Positions 11,701 to 22,902 of a DNA stretch of 64,000 bases are shown here, piece after piece. Made by a program: the position numbers and the translations under genes. How positions within the stretch are numbered: position 1 is the stretch's first letter; every line of letters begins with the position of its first letter. This stretch comes from Viridothelium virens (Eukaryota > Ascomycota > Dothideomycetes > Trypetheliales > Trypetheliaceae). The stretch lies in NCBI GenBank assembly GCA_010094025.1, contig ML991818.1, positions 1-64,000 on the forward strand, written 5' to 3'. The notes below the pieces were generated by a model. It was not told the DNA's origin, did no database searches, and saw only the letters and a program-made list of their open reading frames with translations.

Positions 11701-14008
11701 ACGGCTCAAGACATTTTTTGAAGTCGTTGGGTCCTAACTTGGAAGGGTTGAAGCGCTTGCCAGAGGGTAGCGCGGGTAGATCGAGCGCTACTGCGCTTGC
11801 ACTGGGAGGCGTTGAAGAATCATAACCCGAATAAACAGATGAGCGCACTCCTGGCTGTCGCAGTCGACGCTCTTCTGCATCGGTCTTGGAACGTATAGGC
11901 TGGTTAACCTGGGGAGTATTGCTATGATTGAGAAGTGATGTGGATCGAGGAACGAGAGTGCTTGCAGTGCTCAGCCGATCGCTATTCTCTGGACTCAATG
12001 GCGAAAATCGGTTATATGGATGGGTCTCTCCAGCAGGGGGCGGAGGCAAAGGACGATGCGGAGATAGTCCGGGAGAGAAAAACATATCAGGCAATTCGCT
12101 AGTACCGCTGGCTGGGACGGAGCCTTCTGCCGGATCGTACATGGAAGCTTCGTCGCCTTCGTCGTAGCTTAGTCGCCGCCGATTTTGGACACTAGGCTCT
12201 TCCAAACCACCAGTGCCAAAGGCGTCAACTCTGGCAGCAGTAGAGAAAGGAGGGAAAGGGTGAATAGAGTTGTCCATGTAATCTCCTTTGGCTTCGTGAT
12301 CGTTGGACTGCCGCATAGATCCTGTTGATGATGCTGGCTGGCTCAAGCTTCCGCTTGTCGTCGGTTCTCCATGAGCGGCTACCAAAGCAGAAGGGTCACC
12401 ACCATATGACAGATTGCCTTCATAGCCTCCTCCAAGAGTACTCATGTCAACAGCCAGATAATCGCTGCCATCGCTGTATTTGCCATCGCTGTATTCGCCA
12501 GCACCGAGTCGATTGGAGGCCTGTTGTGATGAATAGCTTGTGAACAACCCCGATCCACCACTTCTTCGCCTAAGTTCGTCGGCAGCATCTTGTTCATCAG
12601 CCATCCTTAGTGCCTCCACACCCGCCGCGGCTTCCATGTCGCTCTCATCACTGTACTCTTGCCGATGCCCACGGGAAGCGTCGGGTGTGAGGTGCCCATT
12701 TCCCGTAGCGCCATTGCGCGGATCGTGGGCTCTCGGGTCGCCTTGCGAGAACAAGGGTCTCGGCTCGTCATGATTACCATATTGAGGCTCGTCAACTTCG
12801 ATCCGAGGACTGCGCTGATTGTACGGCAACCATTGTGGCCTCTCTGCTCCAGAGAGTGCATTCTCAACTTGGCTAAAAAGATCCTCTTGTGCAATCTCCT
12901 CCTCTGTACGGTTCCTTCCGTCGTGACCATTTGTCCGTCTTGGATTATATTCGTCTGCAAGGTTTTCTTCATCGCTATCCGATTCTATAGGCAGCCCAGG
13001 AAGAGGTCGTTCCTGAGGGTACCGGTTCAAGGTATTTGTGCGTTGAGGGGAGTGTTGATGAGGAGGAGGAGCAGGCGCCGAAGGGAATGGATCGGGTTGG
13101 TCAATGAAAGGGGAAGGTGTCTGCCTTTCCGAGATGGGTAGAGAGCCATGCCGATAGCCATATTCCTGTGGACCTGGGGGAGAAGGTAGATTACGCTGCT
13201 CGGGCATGGCCACATGCGAGCTTTGAGGGAAAGCTTGATACGACGATGTTGAGGGAGGCTGGGAAGCAGTGGGCATTGCCCAATCTTCCGAAGGATAAGG
13301 AGGATTTGATGCAGCAGATGTCGACTGAGAGGGAGGCGGAAAGGCCGAAGGTCGAGGAGGTAATGCAGGCGCAGAACTGGGCTGATTTGGAAAGGCAGTT
13401 GGCGGAGTTCCGGGCCCATGTTGGTAGGGAGAGGCTCGCACATCGCTGACGAGTGAGTGCTGGGATAGCGCAGGAGAAGCTTGATTAGGAGGAGGCGAGG
13501 GGTATGTCGCCGTTCTGTAGGGGTTTTGGTGGTGATTTTGCGACGGGGTGGGTTGATAAGCCGCGGGGTTGTAAGGCTGCGGCGTAGATTGACTGTGGCC
13601 TCGATGAGACGGCGCATAGGCCTGATGATTATATTGTCCAGACGACTGCGCGTAATTCTGAGGATTGTAAGGCTGATGATTCGAAGTCGGCGATTGAAAT
13701 TGTGATAACGTAGGTGACATTGGCCCACCAGGCATGGCTTGCGAAGCTTGACCTGGTGGCATACCCGGAGCTCCATAGACGGCTTGTTCGCGATGATTTC
13801 CAGTGCTCTGAGTGAACGCGCCGTAGTTTTGTTGATAGGACGCTCCAGCATGTTGGCTCCCTGCGTTGTTCATGCTGGCTTCGTAGCCTTGTTGTGGGCT
13901 TCCTGTATTACTGTATCCACCAATTCTTCTTCCATACTGATCCACGTATTGGTTGTCTTGGCGATTCGCATTGCCATAATATTGCTGACCATTGTTATTG
14001 TATGCCAT
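8731..14008 (-). CDS. ROM2: Rho1 GDP-GTP exchange factor, Rom2 type
   Basis: Three exons (14008-10415, 10359-9673, 9621-8731) encode about 1,723 residues; both introns are phase 0 and 51-55 bases long. Residues 1 to about 740 are low-complexity, rich in Gln, Pro, Ser and Tyr. Then come a DEP domain (about 755-850), a DH/RhoGEF domain (about 915-1105, with the LQRYGLLLSTV-type helix that faces the GTPase), a PH domain (about 1135-1330) and a CNH (citron homology) domain (about 1380-1690, ending near the stop). This order is that of yeast Rom1/Rom2, which load GTP onto Rho1 at the plasma membrane and feed the cell-wall-integrity pathway through Pkc1 and glucan synthase. The DEP domain separates it from Tus1-type factors. 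The disordered N-terminus is longer than in the yeast proteins. It is divergently placed from the monooxygenase gene across about 1 kb. Confidence 0.9.
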
Positions 14009-15021
14009 GCCTGCAGCAGGCCTCTTATTCGTTCGAGAGGTCGAAGACTAGCGACGATGTGTTTGCGCTGCAACCCAATTATTCGGCACCGAGATTGAAG
14101 TACGAAGCGTTGGCTCTGGATGCGACCGGCGTAGCGATGCTTCTCCACTGTGGACTCATGAAGGCCGATGCTCAATCAATCTGATGATGATCATAGAATT
14201 GTCGTTTAAGGCCAGCTTTGGAGTGCATCACTTTCCGTCGAGGATGGTGTTGCACCTCTCGAGGTCGAGTCGCGTATCATCAGATTGCAGACCGAACAAG
14301 GTGGAAGTCATGTAATGGCGCAAATGCAATGGATAGCGTAGTCTAATTGAAAGATGGAAGAAGGTGGGGTGATGGTGGGCATCACTCGTAACCGTAATAC
14401 CGGTGATACGATACTCGTCGGTAGAGCACTGTGGCGCAAACAACTGAGGCTGACAAAACCGAAACTCTGGCTGCCATCATCACTACTCTGGTTCATATTC
14501 TCTACATCTTCAAGCCCAGCTTCAGCTTTGTATCCGGACAACAGGGAGGCAAAATTGCATGTTTATCTACAGCCGATACATTCGCTAATTCGGTGGTCTT
14601 CGCGTTCTATCCCTTGACCAATTGTAGCCATAATCAACCTTGAAACGTCTGCGCATAAGTCCACATTTCATGAGACACCTTTGCAGTCTTCCTTGGTGTC
14701 ATCATCCCTGAACGCCATTAGTAAGGTTTGCGCCTTGCCAAATTCCCCGCAGGTACAGTACATGGTACCTACTTTTGCAGTGTGGGGATAACCATCTCCT
14801 CGGCCGATGATCCCGAGTTTGCCGCAGTTCAGTTATCAAAGAGTTGTACATTTCGTCATTTATGTAGGCCGTATCCCATTCAGCAATCCGTTGTATCGTT
14901 CACATCCTTCTTCTTCCCTACGTAGAACACCTATCTACTCATCTCTACCATCGTAATCTGTCAAGCCGCTCTCATCTTCAATTAGCTAAAATCCAGAGCC
15001 TTATCGCCAACATCCCAAGCC
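14009..15021. other. Divergent intergenic region
   Basis: About 1 kb separates the start codons of the Rho exchange factor (minus) and the flavin monooxygenase (plus), so it should hold both promoters. Pyrimidine-rich stretches lie near 14890-14950, just before the monooxygenase start. I see no convincing further gene. Confidence 0.5.
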
Positions 15022-16911
15022 ATGGGGATCCACTCTGACAAACAGTCCAAAAACCTGTATGTTACTAATGGCAGTGCCGCCGATGCCAATTCTCCTACGG
15101 CTGAGCGTGATGGCGCTTTCGTACCGAAGAGAGACGAGCAAGGCTACGAAGTACGAGAGCAAGCAATGGGGACGAAAAAGAGGATTCGCGTGGTACTGAT
15201 GGGTGCCGGTGCATCTTCGCTGAATTTCTTTAAAAAGGCCGAGGAACAAATGGAGAACATAGAAATATGCTGTTATGAGAAAAATGCTGACATTGGCGGC
15301 ACCTGGTTTGAGAATAGATATCCAGGATGCGCTTGCGATATACCAAGTGTTAACTATCAATTCAGTTGGAAGATTAAACCTTGGACCCATTATTACTCAT
15401 ACTCTCCAGAGATCTGGGAGTATCTCAAGAGCATTGAGCAAGAAAATGATTTCATTTCAAAGTTTATCAAGTTGCGCCATCAGATAGAACGTGTGGAATG
15501 GGATAATGAGGCAGGTGTATGGAGGTTTGATGTCCGAAACCTCGAGACCAACGAAATTACCCACGATGCTGCCGAATTTTTCATCAACGCTGGTGGCGTC
15601 TTAAACTCTTGGAAGATGCCTGATATTCCCGGGCTGCAGGAGTTTAAGGGAAAGTTAATGCATTCGGCTCGATATGAAGAAGGGTATGATTTGACGGGAA
15701 AGCGAGTAGCAGTCATTGGTGCGGGAAGCAGCGGTGTCCAGATTGTTGCGTCGATACAGAAGAAAGTCTCTAAGCTCTATTCATGGATTCGAAGCCCGAT
15801 CTGGATAACAGCTGGATTTGCACAGACATGGGCTGGAAAGAATGGAGCGAACTTTGCTTGTGAGTGCCTGTTCAGTCTTTGACATCCAGTGGATCCTAGC
15901 AATACTGATTGCCCGCTTAAAGATACGCCAGAACAACTTCAATTCCTGGAGCAAAATCCGAAGAAATACCTGGAATACCGCAAGCAAGTGGAGAATGAAC
16001 TCAATCAACGGTTCAAATTTATCATCAAAGGATCAGAAGCGGCTCGCAATGCTCGCGAATACTCTTATAACGAAATGGCGACCAAGTTGAAAGGGGATCC
16101 TCGCCTGTGTGACAAGGTCATTCCGAAAAACTTCAATCCAGGATGTAGGAGGCCAACCCCCGCTCCAGGATATTTGGAAGCTCTTGTTGCAGAGAACTCT
16201 ACAGTTTTCACGGATCCTATCGGTAGAATCACGCCTTCTGGCTTCACGGACCACGAAGGTAAAGAACATGAAGTTGATGTAATAATATGCGCGACTGGTT
16301 TCGATACCTCGTGGCTTCCTCGTTTCCCGTTCATCGCCAATGGTGTGGATTTGCGAGATATGTGGGGAGGACCAGACGGTGTTACGTCGTATCTCAGCCT
16401 AGGCATTCCTACATTCCCTAATCATTTCACCTTCTGCGGACCCTACGGACCTTTGGGCCATGGAAGTTTTATGCCGCTTATTGAGCGGTGGACACAGTAT
16501 ATGTTCGATGTCATTTCCAAGGTCCAAGTTGAAAATATCAAATCACTTACCCCACGCTTGAAAGTTGCACAACAGTTCCGCCAACATGCTGATCTTTTTC
16601 TCAAACGTACCGCTTGGACCAGTCCATGCCGGAGCTGGTTCAAGCAAGGCAAGACAGACGGGCAAGCAGCCATATATCCAGGGTCACGGTTGCATTTTAT
16701 GGAAATCATGAAACAACCTCGTTACGAAGACTTTGACATAGAATATTGGGACGAGAACCAGTTTGCCTTCATGGGCAACGGATTTGAGGTAAGAGAATTT
16801 GATGGACGAGATATTACCAATTATCTAGGTCTGCTAGACGGCGTGGATAAGCAGCCAGAATATGGAGAGGAGCTGATGCAAAAATTAGCTGGTTGGGCGG
16901 TGGGTAAGTAG
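15022..16911 (+). CDS. Flavin monooxygenase, Baeyer-Villiger type
   Basis: Two exons (15022-15859 and 15923-16911, intron 63 bases) give about 608 residues. Two dinucleotide-binding turns are visible: GAGASSL near residue 59 for FAD and GAGSSGV near residue 234 for NADPH. Between them lies a fingerprint close to that of Baeyer-Villiger enzymes, FKGKLMHSARY, where the family usually has FxGxxxHxxxW. The later ATG turn of class B monooxygenases appears as ICATGFDTSW. The enzyme would insert one oxygen atom from O2 into a ketone or other soft substrate using FAD and NADPH. The substrate cannot be read from sequence. No polyketide or terpene gene lies nearby, so no pathway can be assigned. Family call is firm; the reaction subtype is inferred. 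Confidence 0.85.
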
Positions 16912-18180
16912 ATGCACTCCTTGACACAATGAAAGGCTTGGTCTCTTCGTGATATTTTAGTTGCTCATCTGTTTCGGCTTGTAAATTCGGGATTGAGGTG
17001 GAAATACTGGGTGCATCCACGTATGTATCTCCGTCACGCCATTACAGTCTCTCCTTGACCGGTGTATTTTGGCTTTAGTACGGACTCGTGTACCGTTCGA
17101 AATGACTCAAGGTCAAGTGAGCAAGAACAATGGTACGGTAAGCTGCGCTATTTTGGAAATGTACCAAACTGCTCTCCAGAATCATCACACTATCTAGAGT
17201 TGCTAGCCTTGACTTGTAATGATTTTTCAATGTGGGAGCAGAGCCAATGGTGCCATCTTTAAGTCTTGTGCCTATTCAGATGAATCTCGGGAATTTGATT
17301 GAAATTCAGAGTTGGCCTCTTGATCTGCAGGGGATATGGAGTAATTAATAAGGATCTTTCCGAACGAGTCGGAGGACAAGCTGAGTCGAGGCGGAGTGAG
17401 ATGAAACTGAACGCTTGACCGAAAGTGGGAAAAACATGGTGACACGGCCACCTACACGCCACCATTTTGACCACTAGGGCCTGACATAAGCAACTACCGT
17501 ACTCTCCTGCACCACAACTATTGCGAATACCGCCCCCACTATTCAGCTGCAAGAAGGTGGGACCATCATTCAGAAATCCAGATAACACTACTCCGTAACT
17601 CCTTAACTTCGCCGCGATCAGCGGGCGGCAGAAATACTCCGAATGTGACCGACATCGCACAGATGGCATGCAACAATGCCAACCAGATTCCCTAGGCAAG
17701 CAGCCCAGCCATGCAGCTCCTCCCGAAATGGGAAACGTTGGCGAGTTGGACAGGCTGAAGGTACAAAGAAAAACCAATAAAGTAAGGATACTCCGCTGGC
17801 TGAAGCCCAAAGGTAAATCTACGACAGGCGAAGCTGACCGCCGCCATCAGTAATTATGCACTGCCCAATCTGAGACACTTCCACAGCAGACCCACCAGGG
17901 AATCCTTCAATCTCAATGTATATTCATAGCGGACTTCGTTTCGAGCACGCATAGCTATGCGCCCTAGTGCAGTCTAGCTACAGAGTCTAGAACATTGGTA
18001 AGTTGATATGAGGCACCCTTCAAGATCTCGTCATTGCTCACGATGCCCTGGGTAGATATCCTTCCAAGCTTTCACGATCGACGCTTCAATCGGACCCCTA
18101 TCGACTCTCAACGAGTATTGCGACTTCATAGCATAACAGCTCTTGCTGGAATAGTGTGGACTTCTCAGTACTGGACAGCT
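16912..18180. other. Intergenic, no gene recognised
   Basis: A minus-strand frame of 183 codons (17259-17810) has no motif or coding-like composition. The in-frame ATG at 18034 could extend the F-box protein, but the added residues do not look conserved, so this stretch is treated as its leader. Confidence 0.45.
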
Positions 18181-19203
18181 ATGTCATCCAAACGCGTCCT
18201 AGAAGTCCCTGAACTCCTTGAAAGCATCCTCTCTCACCTCAGTCCCCGCGATCTCCTGTACGTCCACCAAAAACCCTCCAACCCACTCCAGACCTCCAAA
18301 GCTTACCACTCACTCGTACAACCTAGTCTCTCGCAGCGCGTCTCCCGCACCTGGGCCTCCCTCATCGCCTCCTCTCCCCCCCTCCAACGCCGTCTCTTCT
18401 TCCTCCCCGACTGGTCGAACTGCGTCCCCTCCTCTTCCTTCCCCACTCCTCCACCCACAATCACAACCACAACCACAACTACAACCACTGATACCTCTCC
18501 CTCCTCCTCCACCTCCACACCACCCTTCCACCCAACCGCAAACCCCCTCCTCCCCCGCGCCTTCCCCTGCAACTACCCCACCATCGCCACCTCCCCCTCC
18601 GCCTCCTGCCCGCCGCCCTCCTCCTCCACCACCACTCTAACTCCAGCCTCACAACAACCACCCCGCGAACCCACCATCCATGCCATCTCGCTCGACCTCC
18701 CGGCCACCGCCCCGGCCTCCTGCACCCCGTCCTCCACAACCGGCGCCTTCCGCCCCGCTGTCCTTTACGAGCGCGCCTCCTGGCGCCGCATGCTCCTGTG
18801 CCAGCCGCCGTGTACGCGTCTGCGCCTTGTGAAGGCACGGCCGCGGCGGGTGGGGAGGGAGGCGGTGGTTTGGGCGAGGGGGGCGAGGCCGGTGGAGGTG
18901 AGGAAGATGGGGGTGGGGGGTGAAGTGGAGGAGGTGGAAGATGTGGAGGCAAGGGCAGGGGGAGAGGAAGGGGAAAAAGGAGAGGGGGCGGGACAGAGAC
19001 ACAGGGGAGGTGAGGAGGTGGAGAGGAGGCGGGAGGGGCCTGAGGGGCTGACGATGGGGATGGTGGTGGAGAGGGTGCAGAAAGCGGAGGGGGAGGGGTG
19101 GGATAGGGAGATGGTGGGCGGTGATGGGAGTTGGCATTTTGAGGGGAAGTGGAGGGTTGGTGGGGAGGGGGGGGGGGATGGGGTTGGGGTGGAGTTGACG
19201 TAG
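18181..19203 (+). CDS. F-box protein with low-complexity body
   Basis: Two exons (18181-18257 and 18327-19203) give 317 residues. The N-terminus is an F-box: VLEVPELLESILSHLSPRDLL joins, across a 69-base intron, LSQRVSRTWASLI. F-box proteins dock substrates to Skp1 in SCF ubiquitin ligases. Without splicing the F-box is interrupted by unrelated residues, which supports the intron. Downstream are a Thr/Ser/Pro-rich stretch, a conserved-looking segment (YERASWRRMLLCQPPC), a Gly/Glu-rich stretch, and a final segment (GMVVERVQKAEGEGWDREM) typical of this fungal F-box group. Base composition is unusual: the plus strand is very C-rich to about 18730 and very G-rich from about 18840 to 19200. An in-frame ATG at 18034 is an alternative start. 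The substrate is unknown. Confidence 0.75.
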   Translation: MSSKRVLEVPELLESILSHLSPRDLLYVHQKPSNPLQTSKAYHSLVQPSLSQRVSRTWASLIASSPPLQRRLFFLPDWSNCVPSSSFPTPPPTITTTTTTTTTDTSPSSSTSTPPFHPTANPLLPRAFPCNYPTIATSPSASCPPPSSSTTTLTPASQQPPREPTIHAISLDLPATAPASCTPSSTTGAFRPAVLYERASWRRMLLCQPPCTRLRLVKARPRRVGREAVVWARGARPVEVRKMGVGGEVEEVEDVEARAGGEEGEKGEGAGQRHRGGEEVERRREGPEGLTMGMVVERVQKAEGEGWDREMVGGDGSWHFEGKWRVGGEGGGDGVGVELT

Positions 19204-19472
19204 GGGCGGCGGAGAAGAGGGATGGCGAGGAGCGGATGGAAGCGGGGATTGGGAGGAGCAATGCTGGCGAATTTTTGGGAAGGCGATATTGGGTTTGCGG
19301 CTTCAGCGGGATTGGGATCACTGCGGGATGATATTGAAGGTTACTTGGGCTACACGATAGAGTTGAGTGGGACTGCTCAAGAATAGATCACTGCTGGTGC
19401 CTCAACCAGGGCCATTGTGCATAGAAGATGTGTTTCGGTGAAATGATTTTTCAATTATCTAGCTGAACAAGT

Positions 19473-21325
19473 CTATCGCCGTGTTGGTGCCTTCCATTCT
19501 GTCAGCCATTGCTTGACGAAGCTAACTTCAGCGCTCTGTGCTGCTGCGACAGGCGCTGGCGGTAGCGTAGCCGTCGTCTCATTAGGGAAAAGCCCGTTCT
19601 CATCCCAATGGTGAACCGCACCGGCAATCTGGATATACGGCTCATCCGTTGTGCTGGTCCTGTTATTTGCCGCGGGAGAGTGAGCGGTAGCTGGTCTCCA
19701 GGGGTCCTGCTCGCCATCGATGAGTGCCAATCGATCGTAGGAAATGTTGAAGCCTCCATATTTATTGATCGCGTCGGTGTCAGGTGGAGTGGTGATATTG
19801 AAGGCATCCTGGCAAATAATGCTTTCGTACTCTAGGGTAAGTGTCCTCGATACTAGAGGGAGCTCGGTTGAGGGGAAGCCGCTGCCGGTCTGGAGGAACC
19901 CCCATTGCGTGCAATACTATGAGAATATAAATTAGTAAAGCTACAACATACTGACGCTGTCCCTCAAAGAGAGGAGGGAAGTCATTCCGTAGCCTACCTG
20001 GTACGGCCAAGAGCGCCAACTTTGGGTGATGTCGTCCTGTGCATAAAATGTTGCATTATGGGTCCCAAAGCAACTATCCTGAGTCTGCCCCTCGGCCGCG
20101 CATGGTTGGACGTCGTTGATATTGATATAGTTGATAAGATTCAGCATAGGCGTTGTAAGACTATCTGTCTCATTGCCGTATCCACCAGCTTTTAGCAGCC
20201 ATTGCACATTCCTGGTTTGTTTCGCGGTAGCATTGAATTGAAGTGTAGACGCACTGACATTGCCGCAGTACTCATAGAAGGATTCAGATGCGTCAACAGC
20301 GGGATCCCAGTTTCGACCTTGCCAGGCGCCCACGTAGCTACTAAGTACGTTTGCGAAGTCATCATTGTAGGTGACGTTCTGGAGGCCAAATGCGCGTTTG
20401 AGCTGGTTGGTCAACCGCGTGTCATTGCGGCCAATGAGAATATTATCGACAACATTGATAAGCCTCTGGGTGTTTGATATACACTCAGATGGTCCGTAGT
20501 CAATAATTGGCTGGAAATATTGCCAGTAGTCCCACTAACATAGTGTTAGAACGCGTAGGATTTGGTGAGGTCTGAGGCTTGAACGTACAATTGCTTCCAC
20601 GACTCCTGATGACCCGATTGCACCGAAATAGACGTCCGGGTACAGGACACGTAAGAATGCAACAAAGGCTCCAGCATATGATCCTCCGTAAGCAATGTAG
20701 GGCACGTTGGGTGCTGTAAGATTCTGATCTTCCAAACCAGGGAAAACAACATTTTGTGCAAAGTAGGCCGTGTCCGCCAACGCCTGGTCCGTAGTCAGGA
20801 ACCTGAGGTTCTTAGTTGAGAGATCCGGGGTTGGAAAGCTCTGTCCGTAGTAGCGGTGTTCGAGGACGACTCCAATTCCATTTGTAGCTTGAGCCAATTG
20901 ATGCAAAAGTCCCTTCTGAAGATATGGTAATCGATCATCGCCCGTGTCTTCTCCACTCTCTAGCACAATGACCGGTCCTCCAGGCGCATAATAGCTAGCA
21001 TCAAACCAGTAGCGAAGATTGAAGGTGCCATTAGTGTGCGGCTCGTATAATGATTCGTTCTGGAAATGATCGATAGGAACACTTATATTATGAGCCGGAT
21101 AGAGGGTTTCAGGGTTGGCATCACGCTTTGAGAGCTTTTCCGTGGATTGGCCCTAGATACTATGTATGAGCGTCATCGTCATGGCATTGACTTCTCGTGG
21201 AGAGAGGTTTTGCAACTCACCTTTGCCTTTAGTTGACTGATAGGAGTTGAGGCATACCAGTTAGAACCCTCCACCAGAGTAGGTACTGAAAGCGACAGCA
21301 GTCCAAGTACGATTTTCAGCGCCAT
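19473..21325 (-). CDS. Secreted serine peptidase, family S28
   Basis: Four exons (21325-21221, 21152-20589, 20534-19998, 19916-19473) give about 549 residues. A signal peptide is evident at the N-terminus (MALKIVLGLLSLSVPTLVEG), so the enzyme should be secreted or vacuolar. S28 enzymes are prolyl carboxypeptidase or dipeptidyl-peptidase-like alpha/beta hydrolases. The catalytic serine lies in GGSYAGA, the acid in DGEQDPW, and the histidine in GAVHHWDENG. The family's EHRYYGQS strand is also present. Several Asn-x-Thr/Ser sites in the mature part suggest N-glycosylation. The ATG was chosen because it gives the signal peptide; the introns (68, 54 and 81 bases) are all phase 0. It is convergent with the F-box gene, 269 bases away. 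It probably releases N- or C-terminal residues next to proline from peptides. Confidence 0.9.
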
Positions 21326-22902
21326 ATTGTCCAGGTGTTGTGGGAATCGCCTTTGCAACGGCTTTGCTCGTTTTTAATTGTGCCATGGTCAAGGATATAG
21401 CACGCGATGGACTTTTACCAGGAACGATCAGGAAGCTCAAAATGTACGACTTAGGAAGGTGGTAGCTCTTATCACCGGGGAGGGCAGTTGAGACCATCTC
21501 GGCGCAAACTTCCGATTGGATTTGATCCCGGCGTCATGCGACGCTATGTGAAGTGCAGTGTCGATTTTGCCTTCGCGCGGGCGGAGAAGATTCGCTACTA
21601 GATGAAGATCATACCAGCGGACGGGACGAGCGTGGACTAGCACGACTAGTAAGGTACGGATAGCAGTGTACGGATGGTGGATGGATACGTACCCGTCAGT
21701 GCCGTCGTAAAATGCAGGGTCCACCACGACCGTTTGAGAGCGTTGCCAGGTTATCCACGGTTGCCTGCAGGGTCTCTTCATACCTAGTCCTAGCAAGAGG
21801 ATGCGAAGGATCTAATTAACGATGGAAAGCCGTCGATTGGCACTTCTGAATAGGTGAGAACAGGAAATCAAACCTACCCCTTCAAGTTCAGCAAGACTTC
21901 AGTCCCAGGGTTTTAGCCGGATCAACATAAGGTACATATCCATCTCTTGCATATGTGGAATGATCTAGCCTACCAATCCACGACTGCATTATTAAACGTG
22001 ATTTGCGTTCGGTAGGTCTGTCGATTCGGCATTTCAAGAAGTGGTAGTGGGATTTGTATCATCAATTGATGGTTCTCCTAGGCCCCTCCTCTCTGACATT
22101 TCTGGTATTCCTGATATTTCGCTCAGTATCCTACCAAAAGTGATCAATTCATTGATATCCTGGATAGACGTTTTGACTACATACCAGATAGAAGCTTAAG
22201 ACGCGCCATCCGCAGGTTCGAACTATGTCATGCGCTCATCGGCCATAACGTGGGGCAAAATAGGTACCCAATGTTAAATTTAGGAGTCACGATCATCGAA
22301 TGCTGGCAAGAGACCGGCTTTGAGAAACTAGCACGGAACTCTGAGGTACCTGCTCGTGTTTCAAGTAACATGATGACGACATTTCTGCAAGTAACAGACG
22401 ACATACAACTACAAGCAGACCATAGTCCTCCTCCAGATCAATTCTCACATGACCAAAATAATCCGAGTACTTCAAGTTGTGAGTGCACGCGGGACAGTTA
22501 GAGTACGGCTATCACGCACGCAGACATTGGCTCTAACCTCCGTACTCTCCCACGCCATTCCCAATGTTGAGAATCAGTGGTAATGGAGGACCCGAGGAGT
22601 GTTGCGCGGCCACCGAGTGCAAGAGCTGTCGTAAGAAATGGACAACACGATACTGGAGATTTCTGTTGTAATACAGGGGGCTGTGTTTCATTTTCCTACC
22701 TAATAAATAGAAGATCATTCAGTTTGGAGTTACACGGCGTCGAGACCGAGGCTCAATAAGCAATTGAGTGCTTCTACATATCAGAAAAGACTCAAGTAAC
22801 GCCCAGGATACGCCAGAGCATATGGATTCACGCCACAGATATTCAGTTTCACCTCGATAGCACAGCGAACGGGATGGTTCGGCTAGTACATAGGATCAAG
22901 CA
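21326..22902. other. Intergenic, no gene recognised
   Basis: The left end is the presumed promoter of the S28 peptidase gene. Short frames around 22250-22760 have no motif. The segment at 22213-22225 contains GGTTCGAACT, resembling a tRNA T-loop, but no cloverleaf forms around it. Confidence 0.5.

Noticed and set aside
17259-17810. 183-codon minus-strand frame with a hydrophobic start
   Set aside because: Resembles a signal peptide at first, but the rest is Cys/Ser-rich random-looking sequence without a known fold.
18479-19321. 280-codon Pro/Ser-rich minus-strand frame
   Set aside because: Antisense to the G-rich half of the F-box gene; composition alone explains its openness.
22200-22280. 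tRNA-like T-loop GGTTCGAACT
   Set aside because: No acceptor, D or anticodon stems form around it.
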